Shown piece by piece: positions 1-11,090 of a stretch of 64,000 nucleotides of DNA. This DNA comes from Rutstroemia sp. NJR-2017a BVV2 (Eukaryota > Ascomycota > Leotiomycetes > Helotiales > Rutstroemiaceae). Made by a program: the position numbers and the translations under genes. The stretch spans positions 868,001 to 932,000 of the forward strand of contig NJPS01000054.1 in NCBI GenBank assembly GCA_002946415.1, in the 5' to 3' direction. How positions within the stretch are numbered: the first letter of the stretch is position 1; every line of letters starts with the position of its first letter. A model generated the notes under the pieces. That model did no database searches and had not been told where the DNA came from. It saw only the letters and a program-made list of their open reading frames with translations.

Positions 1-291
1 TTCGTAACTAACAAAGAATTACTCACATATCTTATGTATATGTCTTTATGAATCAAAACAAGGTTACTCAACCAAAAACAAATATCTGTAATGATACCAG
101 CCAGACACTAGTCTCCGAACAACTTTTCCCAGCACGACAACAACACATCAATCGTATTATAACTCCACGAATAAATCCCCACTTCCTCGAGTATCTCCCT
201 CTCCAACCCGGACCATTGAACACACTTCATCGTGATTTAAACTCGATCAACACTCTTGTTCAAGCAAGTAAAAGTACAAGCAAGTATAAGT
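1..291. other. left-edge intergenic region
   Basis: AT-rich sequence upstream of the first gene. It holds no recognisable coding region or RNA. It probably includes the 5' UTR and promoter of the gene that starts at 292; no clear TATA box or other element could be assigned. Confidence 0.5.
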
Positions 292-1113
292 ATGTCACAA
301 AACAGCCCCAACTCCGGCCCCAGCGCCAGCAATGCCACAGGAGCATCCAATAGAGTTTCCGAACCTCTTTCGCCCGATGAGTTTTTTCCGCCCATACGCG
401 ATTCTGATCCGAGATGGTGCGAGTTCGAAGGGAGCACTGGTGTCTTGCTGAATACACGTATACCGGCACGACTGCCTGCAGGTATCACTCCAGCCCCTGG
501 AGAAGAGCTCGACACAACAGAAGAGGATCCCCTACCCGATCTCAGTTACGATCCCTACCAACGCAGCAGAATATACCGAGGCACATACATGCGAGACGTT
601 GTATCCGACCTATGGGAAGGGGCACTTGAAGTAGATTCGTATCACAGGATTATGAATGGGAAGGTGTGTAGGAAGTTTGACCACATTGAGTTCTATCGCC
701 TCGTGTACATTACTCTCGTACACCAAAGTTCTGTATTTGCCGAGGATCAAGGTCTATTTTCACGATTTGCTGAAATATTGACACAGGTAGGCCGACCGAC
801 GGGATATATGCGAACGTTGCTCAGTAGATATTCAGATCGTATTGGCGAATGGAACTATGATGCTGAGGAAATCAGCGATCTCTTTAGAATTCTGAGAAAC
901 AATAACTTTGTAAATCGTGATGAACCATTCAGACGCCTTATGTTCTGGGTACAAAGAAGGCCCAAGTTGTCTGCGAATGTGCTGAATGGATTACCAGAAG
1001 CCATCTTGGGTATTGAAAATAAGAGCCAGGAGAAGGGAAACGCCCCGTATGAACTAAAATGGGACTGCTATCCACGCAGTTTCATGTATAAGGACGTCAG
1101 TGGGTCGACGTAG
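292..1113 (+). CDS. hypothetical protein, 274 aa, unrecognised
   Basis: A single uninterrupted frame. I chose the ATG at 292 because the frame upstream contains only a TTG. The first 60 residues or so are rich in Ser, Pro and Asn and look disordered. From about residue 90 the protein has alternating charged and hydrophobic helical segments, with a motif-like stretch LFRILRNNNFVNRDEPFRRL near residues 205-225. There is no signal peptide, no membrane segment and no cysteine pattern. I do not recognise a family. The next gene is 3 kb away, so context says nothing about its role. The clean 822-nt frame and ordinary amino-acid composition support a real gene, but the function is unknown. Confidence 0.65.
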   Translation: MSQNSPNSGPSASNATGASNRVSEPLSPDEFFPPIRDSDPRWCEFEGSTGVLLNTRIPARLPAGITPAPGEELDTTEEDPLPDLSYDPYQRSRIYRGTYMRDVVSDLWEGALEVDSYHRIMNGKVCRKFDHIEFYRLVYITLVHQSSVFAEDQGLFSRFAEILTQVGRPTGYMRTLLSRYSDRIGEWNYDAEEISDLFRILRNNNFVNRDEPFRRLMFWVQRRPKLSANVLNGLPEAILGIENKSQEKGNAPYELKWDCYPRSFMYKDVSGST

Positions 1114-2446
1114 GATAGACATAGATTACTCGAGATTTATCACCCTTTCATTTCATTCATTCCCCTTCCTGCACAACAGAGTGCCCCCAAAATGCACATG
1201 AAAATTTCGTTCATTCACTCAATTAACCGTCTTGCTCGCTGCTCTTTTTCACTTCATCAATTTCAAAGCCGGGGTGTGACTCTCTCCAAATTTGCATGTT
1301 ATTCTTCCTGGGTCAAACAACTTGCCAACATTAAGCAACCATAACACAACGCTTTCAGAAAACAACAAAAATAACAAAAGTCTCACTCGCAGAATATAAC
1401 TTAGCTAGCATAATAAATCATGGTTTTCAATGAAATTTGGATGATCGCAACGTGTGCTAAAAGCTAAGACTGCGTACATATAGAAGCTCAATCTAGGTGG
1501 ACGACCCGATGTTAAATTGGACTCCTCCGAGGTGATAGAAAGAAACGTAGGGTAGAAAGCGCAATTGACAAGTATACCCAGATAATTTATGCACGCCTCT
1601 ACAGTATTCGAACTGATACTTGAGAACCAAGTGGTTCAGTCAAGTCAAAAAACTTTCTCAACAAGAAGCTTCGAGCTGCACAATTGCAAAGATATAGGAA
1701 TTCGAATACTTTCGAACTTCACCCGCGGAGATCGAACAAGGACATCCCTCTCGTTGCATCTTCGAACTAATGAAACATCAACAACACAGCAGACTCCTGC
1801 CACTTGTGTTATCCATAACTCGTCTCCAAATCCATCACTCTCGCGGCGACCCGGTGTGTCTCACTTCCAGCACTAGCCAGACATTTCACATAGTCCGCAT
1901 GCTGACAGCAATTTGTCCTTCCCTCCTCGAGTGTTCTCCAATTTCTCATAATTCAATCGCTCGCTCTGTTCACCAGCGCTGTGTTATCTCTGCCAACACG
2001 ATCAGAAATCATTGAGCCATCTCATCTCCCCAACAGAGCATTCTGCCCCCAGTATTTATTTGTTCGCGTGATACCTCGAAGGCTTTGTTGTCGTTAGACT
2101 GCGGATGCCGTGTGTTTCTGTTTCGCGACTGCTAGATGGAGAAGCTGACCTGCATGAGAAAAGGATTAGCATGCATGTATGTATGTAGGGAGCAAGTAGG
2201 TGGTAGGTGGTAGTCGGTAAGTGGTAGGTTGAAGCACGCAGCACACACTCACCGCGTCGATATCGGGGGCGCGGACATCTAGATGCCATGTGTTCATCAG
2301 ACAGTGCGTGTGCGTGTGCGTTGCGGGCATGTGGATCCATTACCACCTCTCATAGCCGTTTATGAAGAATAGTACCCCGCCATGTCATCGAGCCCGAGCT
2401 CGGAATCGCATGGTGCGGAATGATTTCATTAAAAAGGGTCTTTGCT

Positions 2447-2476
2447 CCGTAGCCGTAGCCGTAGCCGTAGCCGTAG
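2447..2476. repeat. CCGTAG hexanucleotide array, 5 units
   Basis: Five perfect head-to-tail copies of CCGTAG. It sits in non-coding sequence and is a simple microsatellite. Confidence 0.9.
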
Positions 2477-3175
2477 GGTAGTCGTGGACTCGTGGGTGAT
2501 GATGAATGAGTTGAGAGTTAATAATCCAAGTACAGATGCCGAGACAATTGGAGGGAAATTCGGAGAGTTTAGTAACGCTGTGGTACGTACCTGTGAGATG
2601 CCGAGAGACATGGCTGAGGAGGGGCGGGAATGTGGGGTAATGCCGAGACATCACCGCGCTTGTGTGGTCTGTTGGTGGTGTGCTTAGTGCGCGGGAACAT
2701 GGACAATAATAGGAAATACTTCGCAGACACAGAAATGTGGCTTGCGCGAAGGAGAGAGTACGGAGTAGCACGAGTGGTTGGCAAGAGAGGATGTTGTATA
2801 TGCAGTGTGTAATATCGTGGTCGGGTGGTAACACAGCATTGTGTCTACATCGTGTCTACCCCGCAGCACGTACAGTGCGATGTAGGGTTATTCGTTGGTC
2901 TGCATACACGACAAGACACAACGGCACAGGCAAGGACGGGGATTGGGGACTGAGATTGGGAGAGAGGTTTGGAACCATAGCTGGTGTAAGGCGGCGGGTG
3001 AATGGGAATAGAATCAAACGATACCGATACCGACCTTCTTCCAATAACCCAATGCAACACTCACCAAAACGGAGCTTCTGTCCTCAAGCTCCAAGCTCCG
3101 TCCTCAATCCAATAATGTTAATGCATGTCATAGCTCCCAGCTCCAGCTCCATTTCCGAGGGAAACCGAGAAATAT

Positions 3176-3225
3176 CCACCCTCATCCACCCTCATCCACC
3201 CTCATCCACCCTCATCCACCCTCAT
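3176..3225. repeat. 10-bp tandem repeat, 5 units
   Basis: Five perfect copies of CCACCCTCAT followed by a partial CCACT. It is a pyrimidine-rich minisatellite in the spacer upstream of formate dehydrogenase. Confidence 0.9.
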
Positions 3226-4177
3226 CCACTTGCTTCGTCCACTCTGACCACATACCCTTCACCAGGATTCATGAATCGTGCGTCCGAGACAGCGGAATGG
3301 TTGAATGAGGCCAACATGTCCTGTTAGATAGTCCACTGCAGCACGGAAAGTGCAGGAGCTTCCTGGTGCGTCCCTGGTTGGATAAGTGGGGAAGGGGCCA
3401 AGTACCGGGACTCTACTCGCTGGTGGGTGGGAACGTAGCAACGATAGTCTCTCATTTGTGGAGAGTTAGACAGCTAGACCTGATGAATAGACAAGAAGGG
3501 GAAAAGAGGGGAAGATGCAAATACCCAGAAGTTTGTTTCCAACGAACGAACGAATCCCGAACTTCGTGGTGGCTCAACCGAGACTGGAGACCAAGCTATA
3601 ATCTATTGATTGAGGGGCTGGTGTTGGGTTTCTGATGTAGAAGAGAACGGGAAAGGAAAGATGTGTTGTTCTCGTTGTTTCGTGCAAATATATAATTGAC
3701 TCCTTCCGCCCACGATTGGCTTTCGTTTTTGTTCTTTCCATTCTATTCATTCCTCTCATCACTCATCAACCGCCCTCTACTTCGTTACATAGAAAAGGTA
3801 AGCTTTTTACCCCTCCTTCCTCCCTTCCCCTATCTCGTCCTTCCAAGTACCCTACCCCTCTTCTACACAACATCGTCCCATTATCGCATCACATCATATA
3901 AATGCGGATAAACCGGAGTTATTGGGAAATAATCTCGATATCCAACTACCGATTTCCATCTTCCAACATTCCCATATCTGTCTTATCATCATATTCCGTT
4001 GATCATCCCCGAATCCTCTCGAGCCGTGCGTACCTCGTGCGTACCTGAAGACTGACGTCTCGATTTTATACAGTCTGCCCCGCACTTCTCTACCAAACGA
4101 TACATCTACAAAATAAACCTTTGTCTTCAACAAGCAAAGAATATTTTCAACAGATAAAATAAGATAAATCAGTCAAA

Positions 4178-5875
4178 ATGGTATTACTCACTCGTTCTCT
4201 CCCCAAATCATCATTATCACGTCTTGCTATAAGGCCTACTTCTCCATGCCTTCGAGGCCGTTCCCTCTTCACAGCCTCTGCTGCTGCAAGACCTACACTG
4301 GCCCCACGATCTGCAGCGGCAGCTGCTTCAGCACTCCCCTCCACTGCACGACAAAGCCTTCTACCCAACAACAAAAATGCTTTTGGAAATATTAGGATGC
4401 TAACGGGAAAACGTGAAAAGGTCAAGGTTCTTCTTGTTTTGTACGACGGAAAGAAGCACGCCGAAGAGGTATGTTTATGTTTACTTTACCCCTCTTCTTG
4501 GCTTCAATTGCAGTGTATTTGCATGAGCACTTTCAATTGGAGGGTCTGCCATTCGAAATACCTCCAATTGGATGTTTGCTGCTCATAGAAATACACTGCA
4601 ATTGAGCCTACACCAATTCGAACTATTACTTACACAAAAACTAGGTCCCAGAACTTCTAGGTACAACCGAGAACGAGCTCGGTATCCGCAAATGGCTCGA
4701 GGACCAAGGACATGAGCTCATCACCACCTCCGACAAGGAGGGTGAGAACTCCGAATTCGATAAGCACCTCGTTGATGCTGAAGTCATCATCACCACTCCG
4801 TATGTCTTCCCCTCCCCAATACGCATATTTCCTCACCACGCAAATATCCTCTACATCCAATCCTCAATCAGTTGTAACTAACCCTCTCTCCCAGTTTCCA
4901 CCCCGGTTACCTCACCGCCGAACGTCTCGCCAAAGCCAAGAACCTCAAGATTGCCATCACAGCTGGTATCGGATCTGATCACGTCGATCTCAATGCTGCC
5001 AACAAGACCAACGGCGGTATCACCGTCGCCGAAGTGACCGGATCCAACGTCGTCTCCGTCGCCGAGCACGTCGTCATGACCATCCTCGTCCTCGTCCGCA
5101 ACTTCGTCCCCGCCCACGAGCAAATCCAAGCTGGTGAATGGGACGTCGCTGCCGCCGCCAAGAACGAATTCGACTTGGAAGGCAAGGTCGTCGGTACCGT
5201 TGCCGTCGGAAGAATCGGAGAGCGTGTCTTGAGACGTCTCAAGGCCTTCGACTGCAAGGAGCTTCTGTACTTCGATTACCAACCACTTAAGCCAGAGGTT
5301 GAGAAGGAGATTGGATGCAGACGTGTTCAGGACTTGGAGGAGATGTTGGCACAGTGTGATGTTGTTACTATTAACTGCCCTCTGCACGAGAAGACCCGTG
5401 GTCTTTTCAACAAGGAGTTGATCTCCAAGATGAAGAAGGGTATGTTTCTCCCACCCCATTCTTCCCCCCTTCCATCCAAAACCCAACTAACCCCTTCCCA
5501 GGCTCATGGCTCGTCAACACCGCCCGTGGCGCCATCGTCGTCAAGGAAGACGTCGCCGAGGCCCTCGCCTCCGGCCACCTCCGCGGCTACGGTGGAGACG
5601 TCTGGTTCCCTCAACCAGCACCCAAAGACCACCCTCTCCGCTATGCCAAGAACCCCTTCGGTGGCGGAAACGCCATGGTTCCCCACATGTCGGGTACTTC
5701 GCTCGACGCCCAAAAGCGATATGCTGACGGCACCAAGAGCATCTTGCAGAGCTACTTGAGCGGAAAGCATGACTACAGACCCGAGGATCTGATTGTTATT
5801 GGTGGTGATTATGCTACCAAGGCGTATGGTGAGAGGGCGAAGAACAGTGGTACTAGTGGGGCGAATAAGGCTTAG
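4178..5875 (+). CDS. fdh: NAD-dependent formate dehydrogenase, 454 aa
   Basis: Oxidises formate to CO2 with reduction of NAD+ (D-2-hydroxyacid dehydrogenase superfamily). Exons: 4178-4468, 4645-4799, 4895-5439 and 5502-5875; all three introns are GT-AG and the frame is preserved. The order of landmarks is typical of the family: [15 protein letters not shown] near residue 150, [10 protein letters not shown] near 172, Asn200 in the [11 protein letters not shown] segment, a Rossmann stretch around 249-260, catalytic Arg339 in NTARGA and catalytic His392 in PHMSGTS. The Rossmann glycine motif reads AVGRIG instead of GAGRIG. About 80 residues precede the usual cytosolic start; they are rich in Arg, Ser and Ala and look like a mitochondrial presequence, so import is inferred. 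Intron 1 is unusually long (176 nt) and holds a large hairpin. Confidence 0.97.
4500..4608. repeat. long imperfect inverted repeat inside fdh intron 1
   Basis: The left arm (about 4500-4545) and the right arm (about 4560-4608) are near-perfect reverse complements. Shared blocks include CAATTGCAGTGTATTT near the outer ends and CAATTGGAGG near the loop. The arms are interrupted by a few mismatches and separated by about 15 nt. The structure occupies most of the 176-nt intron. It could be a miniature inverted-repeat element or a functional RNA hairpin. I saw no obvious target-site duplication. Confidence 0.85.
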
Positions 5876-8800
5876 GGGGGTATATAAGATGAGATGAGAT
5901 AATTTGGGCGTGCATGGCCTGTGATAAGAAGGAAAAATATAATACCATTTCAAATACTTCAAAAACAGTTTGCTTCCATGTAGTGAGAAGATATGAATGT
6001 GATTTTTGTAAGTCATAATTCGTATCGGGCAAACTCTTCGGCGGTGGGAGCAAGTGAGTAGTCGTCTGTCCAGATATTCCGCGGATAATTTATCATGTAT
6101 ACAGGGAATACATTGCTACGAAGACGATGATTGTGATTTCGATTTCTCGGCTGAGTGATATTAGAAAGGTAGGAATCAATGCGTATATGAGTAGGAACGA
6201 AGCAGTGCGTATATAGGAGAGCATGAGACACAATGGGAGAGTAGCAGAGAATGGGATAGGATTGGATGGCAGGAGAGGGCAGGGGAGAAAGTAGGATTTG
6301 ATTGGAGAGTGAAGAGGTGAGAGAATGGATAGATGGAGGAGAGGAAGATAGGGAAATCTAGTTATTGGATTTGGAGTATTTTTTTTGTTGGGTGGATTGT
6401 TGGGTGTGAGTTTTAAACTTGAGGATGGTTGGGGTGGAGGTTGAGTTGGGTGGAGGGGGGAAGGGAGGAGGAGGGGAAAGGGAGATGTACTCTGGGAAAG
6501 GTATTTAAGCTGGGCAAAGGGGTGGGCTATGGGAAAATGGGGCTGAGATTGAGGCTTGGTTGGGAAGAGGAAAAGGGAGGGGTTAGATGGGTAAGGGGTG
6601 GATGATTCTTGCTATAAAAATGGTAGGCTCTGTGGGATAGGTCAGGTAGGTATATACTATCGGAAAGGAAAGAGAATAGAAAGAATAGGACTATGATGGA
6701 GACGAGGACGGAGACGAAGAAATGGGCGATTTGAATGGGGACTTGAGTTTAGTAAAAAGTATGTGGCTAGATTGGATAGATGGTGGTATTGGAATTTTGA
6801 ATGTGGGACAAGTACTTTTAGATCGATGGGTTTGGTCTAGCGTAGTTACTGATAAGGGGTTAGCTGGGCGGGTTTTCCACTACGGAGGAGGGAGGGGACT
6901 TTTGGCTTATGTTGGGGGATGGGTGGCGGGCGTTGGGGAGATGAAGAAATACAGGGAAGGCTGGGGGAGAGAAAGAGATGATTGAGGGGTAGGGAAGAGA
7001 GGACATTGAATTTGGGAAATGGGAGGAGGAACGGATTGGGATCATCTGATGACGGATGGAAATGTGGTCTGAAGGCGCTGTAAGATAAGTTCATCTGCAA
7101 GTACTTCGATTTGGAAGAGCTATGGGAATGATTGGGCGACGGGAAATCGGGAAGGTTAGAATGAGTTTCGAGATAATTTCTCATTGGAAGGTACGTACTG
7201 GTTTCTGGGAATACCATGGGTTTGTGTGAAGCAGCCAGCCAAGCCAGCCATATGGACCACAATTGTCACTCTCTCAGGAGTGGCGTCACTTTTGGGTTTG
7301 CAGTTCGCATTGGAGTTGAGCGGCGAGAAAGGTGGAGTGGAAGGCTGTGTTGGTTTTGGAATGGAACCTGGTCAAGAGAGCTGTGATGGCATGATGGGCG
7401 GCGTAGAGGAAGGGAGGTGGAGTTGAAGACTGGAAGAATAGAAAGAGGGAGAGGGCGAGAGAGACATGGAGAATCGGGTGTGGAGTGAGAATTCATAAAC
7501 TGATATTCAATCCTGAATGCGCGTGTTTAGATTTGGATCCTTAGGTAAGTTTTCGTGCTGTTTAATGAAGCATTTGGGGATATTTTAGCGGAAGAGAAAG
7601 AAGACCAGTAGAAATGAGGAGGACATTAGAGAGAATTTTCGAGTGGTGGATGAGTCGGTTTTCATTTAGAACATCAGTGATGAAGCTTCAATGATGAAAG
7701 GTTTGTTCCCATGACGATGACGGCGGTAGGCTTCAATTGAAAATTGACAAGGCGTGATCGACGGAGAGGATGGATCACTGTCAAAGGAACATCTTGCCAA
7801 CCGTGAGCTTTTAACTAACACTTGATCTTTAACACAACAGCTATCGACTTGACTCTGCAGCCCTGAGAAAGTCTCCAAATGGCAACGTTTGTAAATATAC
7901 CAGCAAGTAATTTTTGATTGAATTGGGATGTCATTTGTGTCTAGCAGTTTCTGCAAGCAGATGAAGACAGACGTAGCCATGAAGTATACAGCGTAGCTGC
8001 GAATGTGTGGGTTAGGCTGCCTGTTGCTGAAATGCCATTTAAGACTTTCCATGGCGTCACAGCCCTTCACGGCAAAGAGGCAATGCGCTTGGTGAGACAC
8101 TCATTCAGGTGGAGTCGGTGGGTAAGAAATCGAGCAGGTTGCGAGTGCAATGACGACGGCAGCCGCGAACAGAACCAGTCATAGCGGTATTAGGAACCGG
8201 AGATAATCCCCAAATGTTCTAGTAAGGAGATAAGAATCTCTAGCATGTATGTGCTATGGTGTTGCCATAGGTAATCAGAGACTGGTCGAGACTCGAGACA
8301 AGTCGGATGAGGAAGCTAACCCCAGACACTCGGGCCAGACATCCGATAAGTACAAGGTACTGCCCACGGTACCACGCATCGGTTCGATTCACATCTGAAA
8401 ATAAATTAAATGTCTCGGGACATGTGGGTATTTCGGTAGGGAGAAGCACCAGATAACTTATCTAGAGAATGTTGGTAATCTAATATACTCTCGCTTGAAA
8501 GCCGATCAAACATGTTCGTGGTGACAATCCTATGCAGGTCAAAAATCTAGGCACCGTGATGACTTTAAAGAAGGAGTATCGGATGTACTTGTATCCTGAG
8601 GACTAGATATCAAGGAACTTCAGTATCTTCGCCGGGCCGACGATTGTCCATACTCATGCATTCCACAAACTCTGTTACCCCGTGTGCTAGAGTCGAGGAG
8701 TAGCGAGGCGAAAATGCAAATTAAGGTAGCAGTCCATCAGCTGGAATTTCCCGGCTTACATATCCCTTCTGGGGGATTCCTAACTGTTTTAAGACTGGCA

Positions 8801-11090
8801 AAATGTGACATGCTGAGAACGACAGTCATCGAAGAGGGTGTGCAGAGTTTGGTATGATTATGATGGTGGCGCAGTGGAAGGATGATGAGTGCAACCCTAT
8901 TTCCACGTTCAAACGACCCCTCATTACTGGCATGGCTCGTATCTCCAGACTGAAGAATGGGCTGAGTGGAGTGAGCCGAGGAAAGCATACACACGGCTGC
9001 TTCGCCGTCGGCGCAGTACCTGAATCTTATTTTCGCCTGCAAGTGGTGGAGATGAAGGGGGTAGTTCTAGTTCTATCGACATGGATAGACGAATATTGGA
9101 AACGTGGAGAAACGGAAGATGAGCTTGCAAGCCGTTTGAGCGACGGCTTTCTTGAATTGGTATTGGAAGCGATTGATATCGCTGCCAGACGGGACGAAAT
9201 GTGCTTTGATATAAGGTCACGTGGCTATGGTTAAGCTTACTCAAAAGGGAATGGTACTCTCAAAGGAGCCGATGCCCCGAGCTGGGTAAATCGTACGTAC
9301 GCACCCAGAACTGAATTCAAACACAAATTCATAATCCTCATCTTCTGAAGATTCGTTGACTCGCACATGTCCACCTCTATCGAACTCGAGGAGACGAATC
9401 CTTTCGTCGCTGCGACCCCCAGGCTCTCATCAAAGCTCGTAGTGGACTCTGAAGGCGAAAATTCTCTGGGGGGCACATTGCTAATCACGATAACGGGGTG
9501 GTTTCACCTTGCCCAACTTGACACCATTTAAGCTTCACCACAACGCCACAACGACGTCCTGTTCCCTGCTGCAGTCTACATTGGACGGTTCTCATACTGG
9601 GAATTGTATGGACGAACTACTTGATTCTTTATTTTCAGTAGACCAACGGGCCAATGGCGCAATGTTTCTTCCAACCTCAGCATGTTTGTTTTTCGAACCG
9701 TTCAAGGGCCCCAGCAATTCATACATACTATGCTGGTATCTTACAGCATTGGCCTGCGATAATGATATCAGTCATTCATTATGTATTGGCAGCTGCACAT
9801 TCTTTGGCAGGCAGCGATATGCCATACATCAGTGGCGTCATGGTGGTCTTCCTTGGCACTTGGAGTCTTGCTCTCCTCAACGTCGAATTAGACTTACGAT
9901 GGCATTGCCATTCGAGGAGACGGGATGTGCCCATATAAACCCTTTTCTTTTGCATGTTTGTCTTTCTTCAACAGATCACATAGTGGTCAACGTTAACATC
10001 CAACTGCCGATCAATGCGGTCGGCCGCTATTGACCAGTCGCGACCAAAAGATGGACAAGAGTTGCATCATTAGTCTTGAAAAGAATCTTCCGCAAAAGAA
10101 TCCATAACTAGGATCATGGAAGTTCAGTTCACTTTCTTGGTCCTTTTAGACCCTTCGAACATTCCATCATGCATCTCCCTTCTTTTCATTGGTTCGTTTA
10201 TTCTGTTGCATGAACTGCTTGACCCGCACGGCTTGGACCTCGTACTTGGAGCTTAAGCGAAGACCTGTGACAGTATCGAAACCCCAAAGCTACCTCGTCT
10301 AACATCTCATACTTCAGGTGTCAAAGACTGCTTCGAAAACGCGGATTAGTTCAAGTATCCCAGATTGGGTGAACGGAACTACGGTAATGAAAAGTCGAGA
10401 AGAAGGAGGTGTCTCTACGCTTTTCGGAATGTAAGCAATTGATTGCATCCTCCACATCGTCGAGAAGTCGAAGCTCTAAATAAAGCTCCAGATATAGTGA
10501 TCTGTGTTATGGATGGTACCTTCCTTCACTTGGACCCATAGAAAGAAGGCTTGAAACCCAGAATCGTTGGTGGTAGCGTGGCCAATCCCAGTCCAGAGTT
10601 ACTCCCCCACTACCCTCCTCAACACACAAGGTAACCCTGCCACGACGGACTCAGTACCACCCGCGCGTGGGCCACCTATTTGCCCTTACAGCATCGACAG
10701 GGTAGTTTCTCTTATACCTCATGCATTCCAATACAACTTGCAGATCGTCGTCTGAGACTTCTCGACATTTTTTGGAGATTTCTTTTCTCTTGTCGTTCAC
10801 TTCGATTCGTGCTGTGCACTGCGCATCACTGCTGGTTCAGATACCTTCTTGTTTCATACCTTTTCTTCTTCTGTGCCATACTGGACTATTGGTGCAATCC
10901 ATTCTTTTGTCTCCAAACTAATCATCAACTTTCATCTCATCAATTATCTACCCAGCCATCTGTCTCATCAATCACCGATCGATACCATACTTCACTGAAG
11001 CATCAATCTCATGATTTAACGACGCCCTAGACGGCAACGCCACGGCTCGCTGCCTACGAACATATCACTATTTCACGAAGAATCGAGAAG
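5876..11090. other. 5.2 kb gene-poor region
   Basis: No gene I can support. From about 6230 to 7480 the plus strand is very rich in G and A (runs of GGGAGG or GGAGAG type), so its frames are low-complexity. From 7500 to 10500 composition is ordinary but stops are frequent. Frames at 8854-9234 (126 codons, ATG) and 9509-10033 (174 codons) show no recognisable domain, and the second overlaps an equally open frame. The last 500 bases are pyrimidine-rich and should be the promoter and leader of the gene at 11091. Confidence 0.5.

Larger units (their letters stand above)
1114..4177. other. 3 kb intergenic spacer with simple repeats
   Basis: No convincing gene. Frames such as those at 2385-2834 (minus) and 2737-3327 (plus) are products of simple repeats and show no protein-like features. 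The spacer holds a CCGTAG hexamer array (2447-2476), GTAGGTG-type degenerate repeats near 2195-2230 and a 10-bp tandem array (3176-3225). The last 450 bases before 4178 are strongly pyrimidine-rich, as expected for the promoter and 5' leader of the formate dehydrogenase gene. Confidence 0.55.

Noticed and set aside
2385..2834. 149-codon minus frame
   Set aside because: Part of it is translated CCGTAG microsatellite (Thr-Ala repeats); nothing protein-like.
4878..5486. 202-codon frame antisense to formate dehydrogenase
   Set aside because: It mirrors the well-supported sense gene, crosses its introns, and has a composition typical of an antisense shadow.
8380..8400. T-arm-like GGTTCGATTC on the plus strand
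   Set aside because: The flanking bases do not pair to form a T stem, and no acceptor or anticodon stem surrounds it.
9509..10033. 174-codon frame
   Set aside because: It overlaps another open frame, has scattered cysteines without a pattern, and has no family resemblance.
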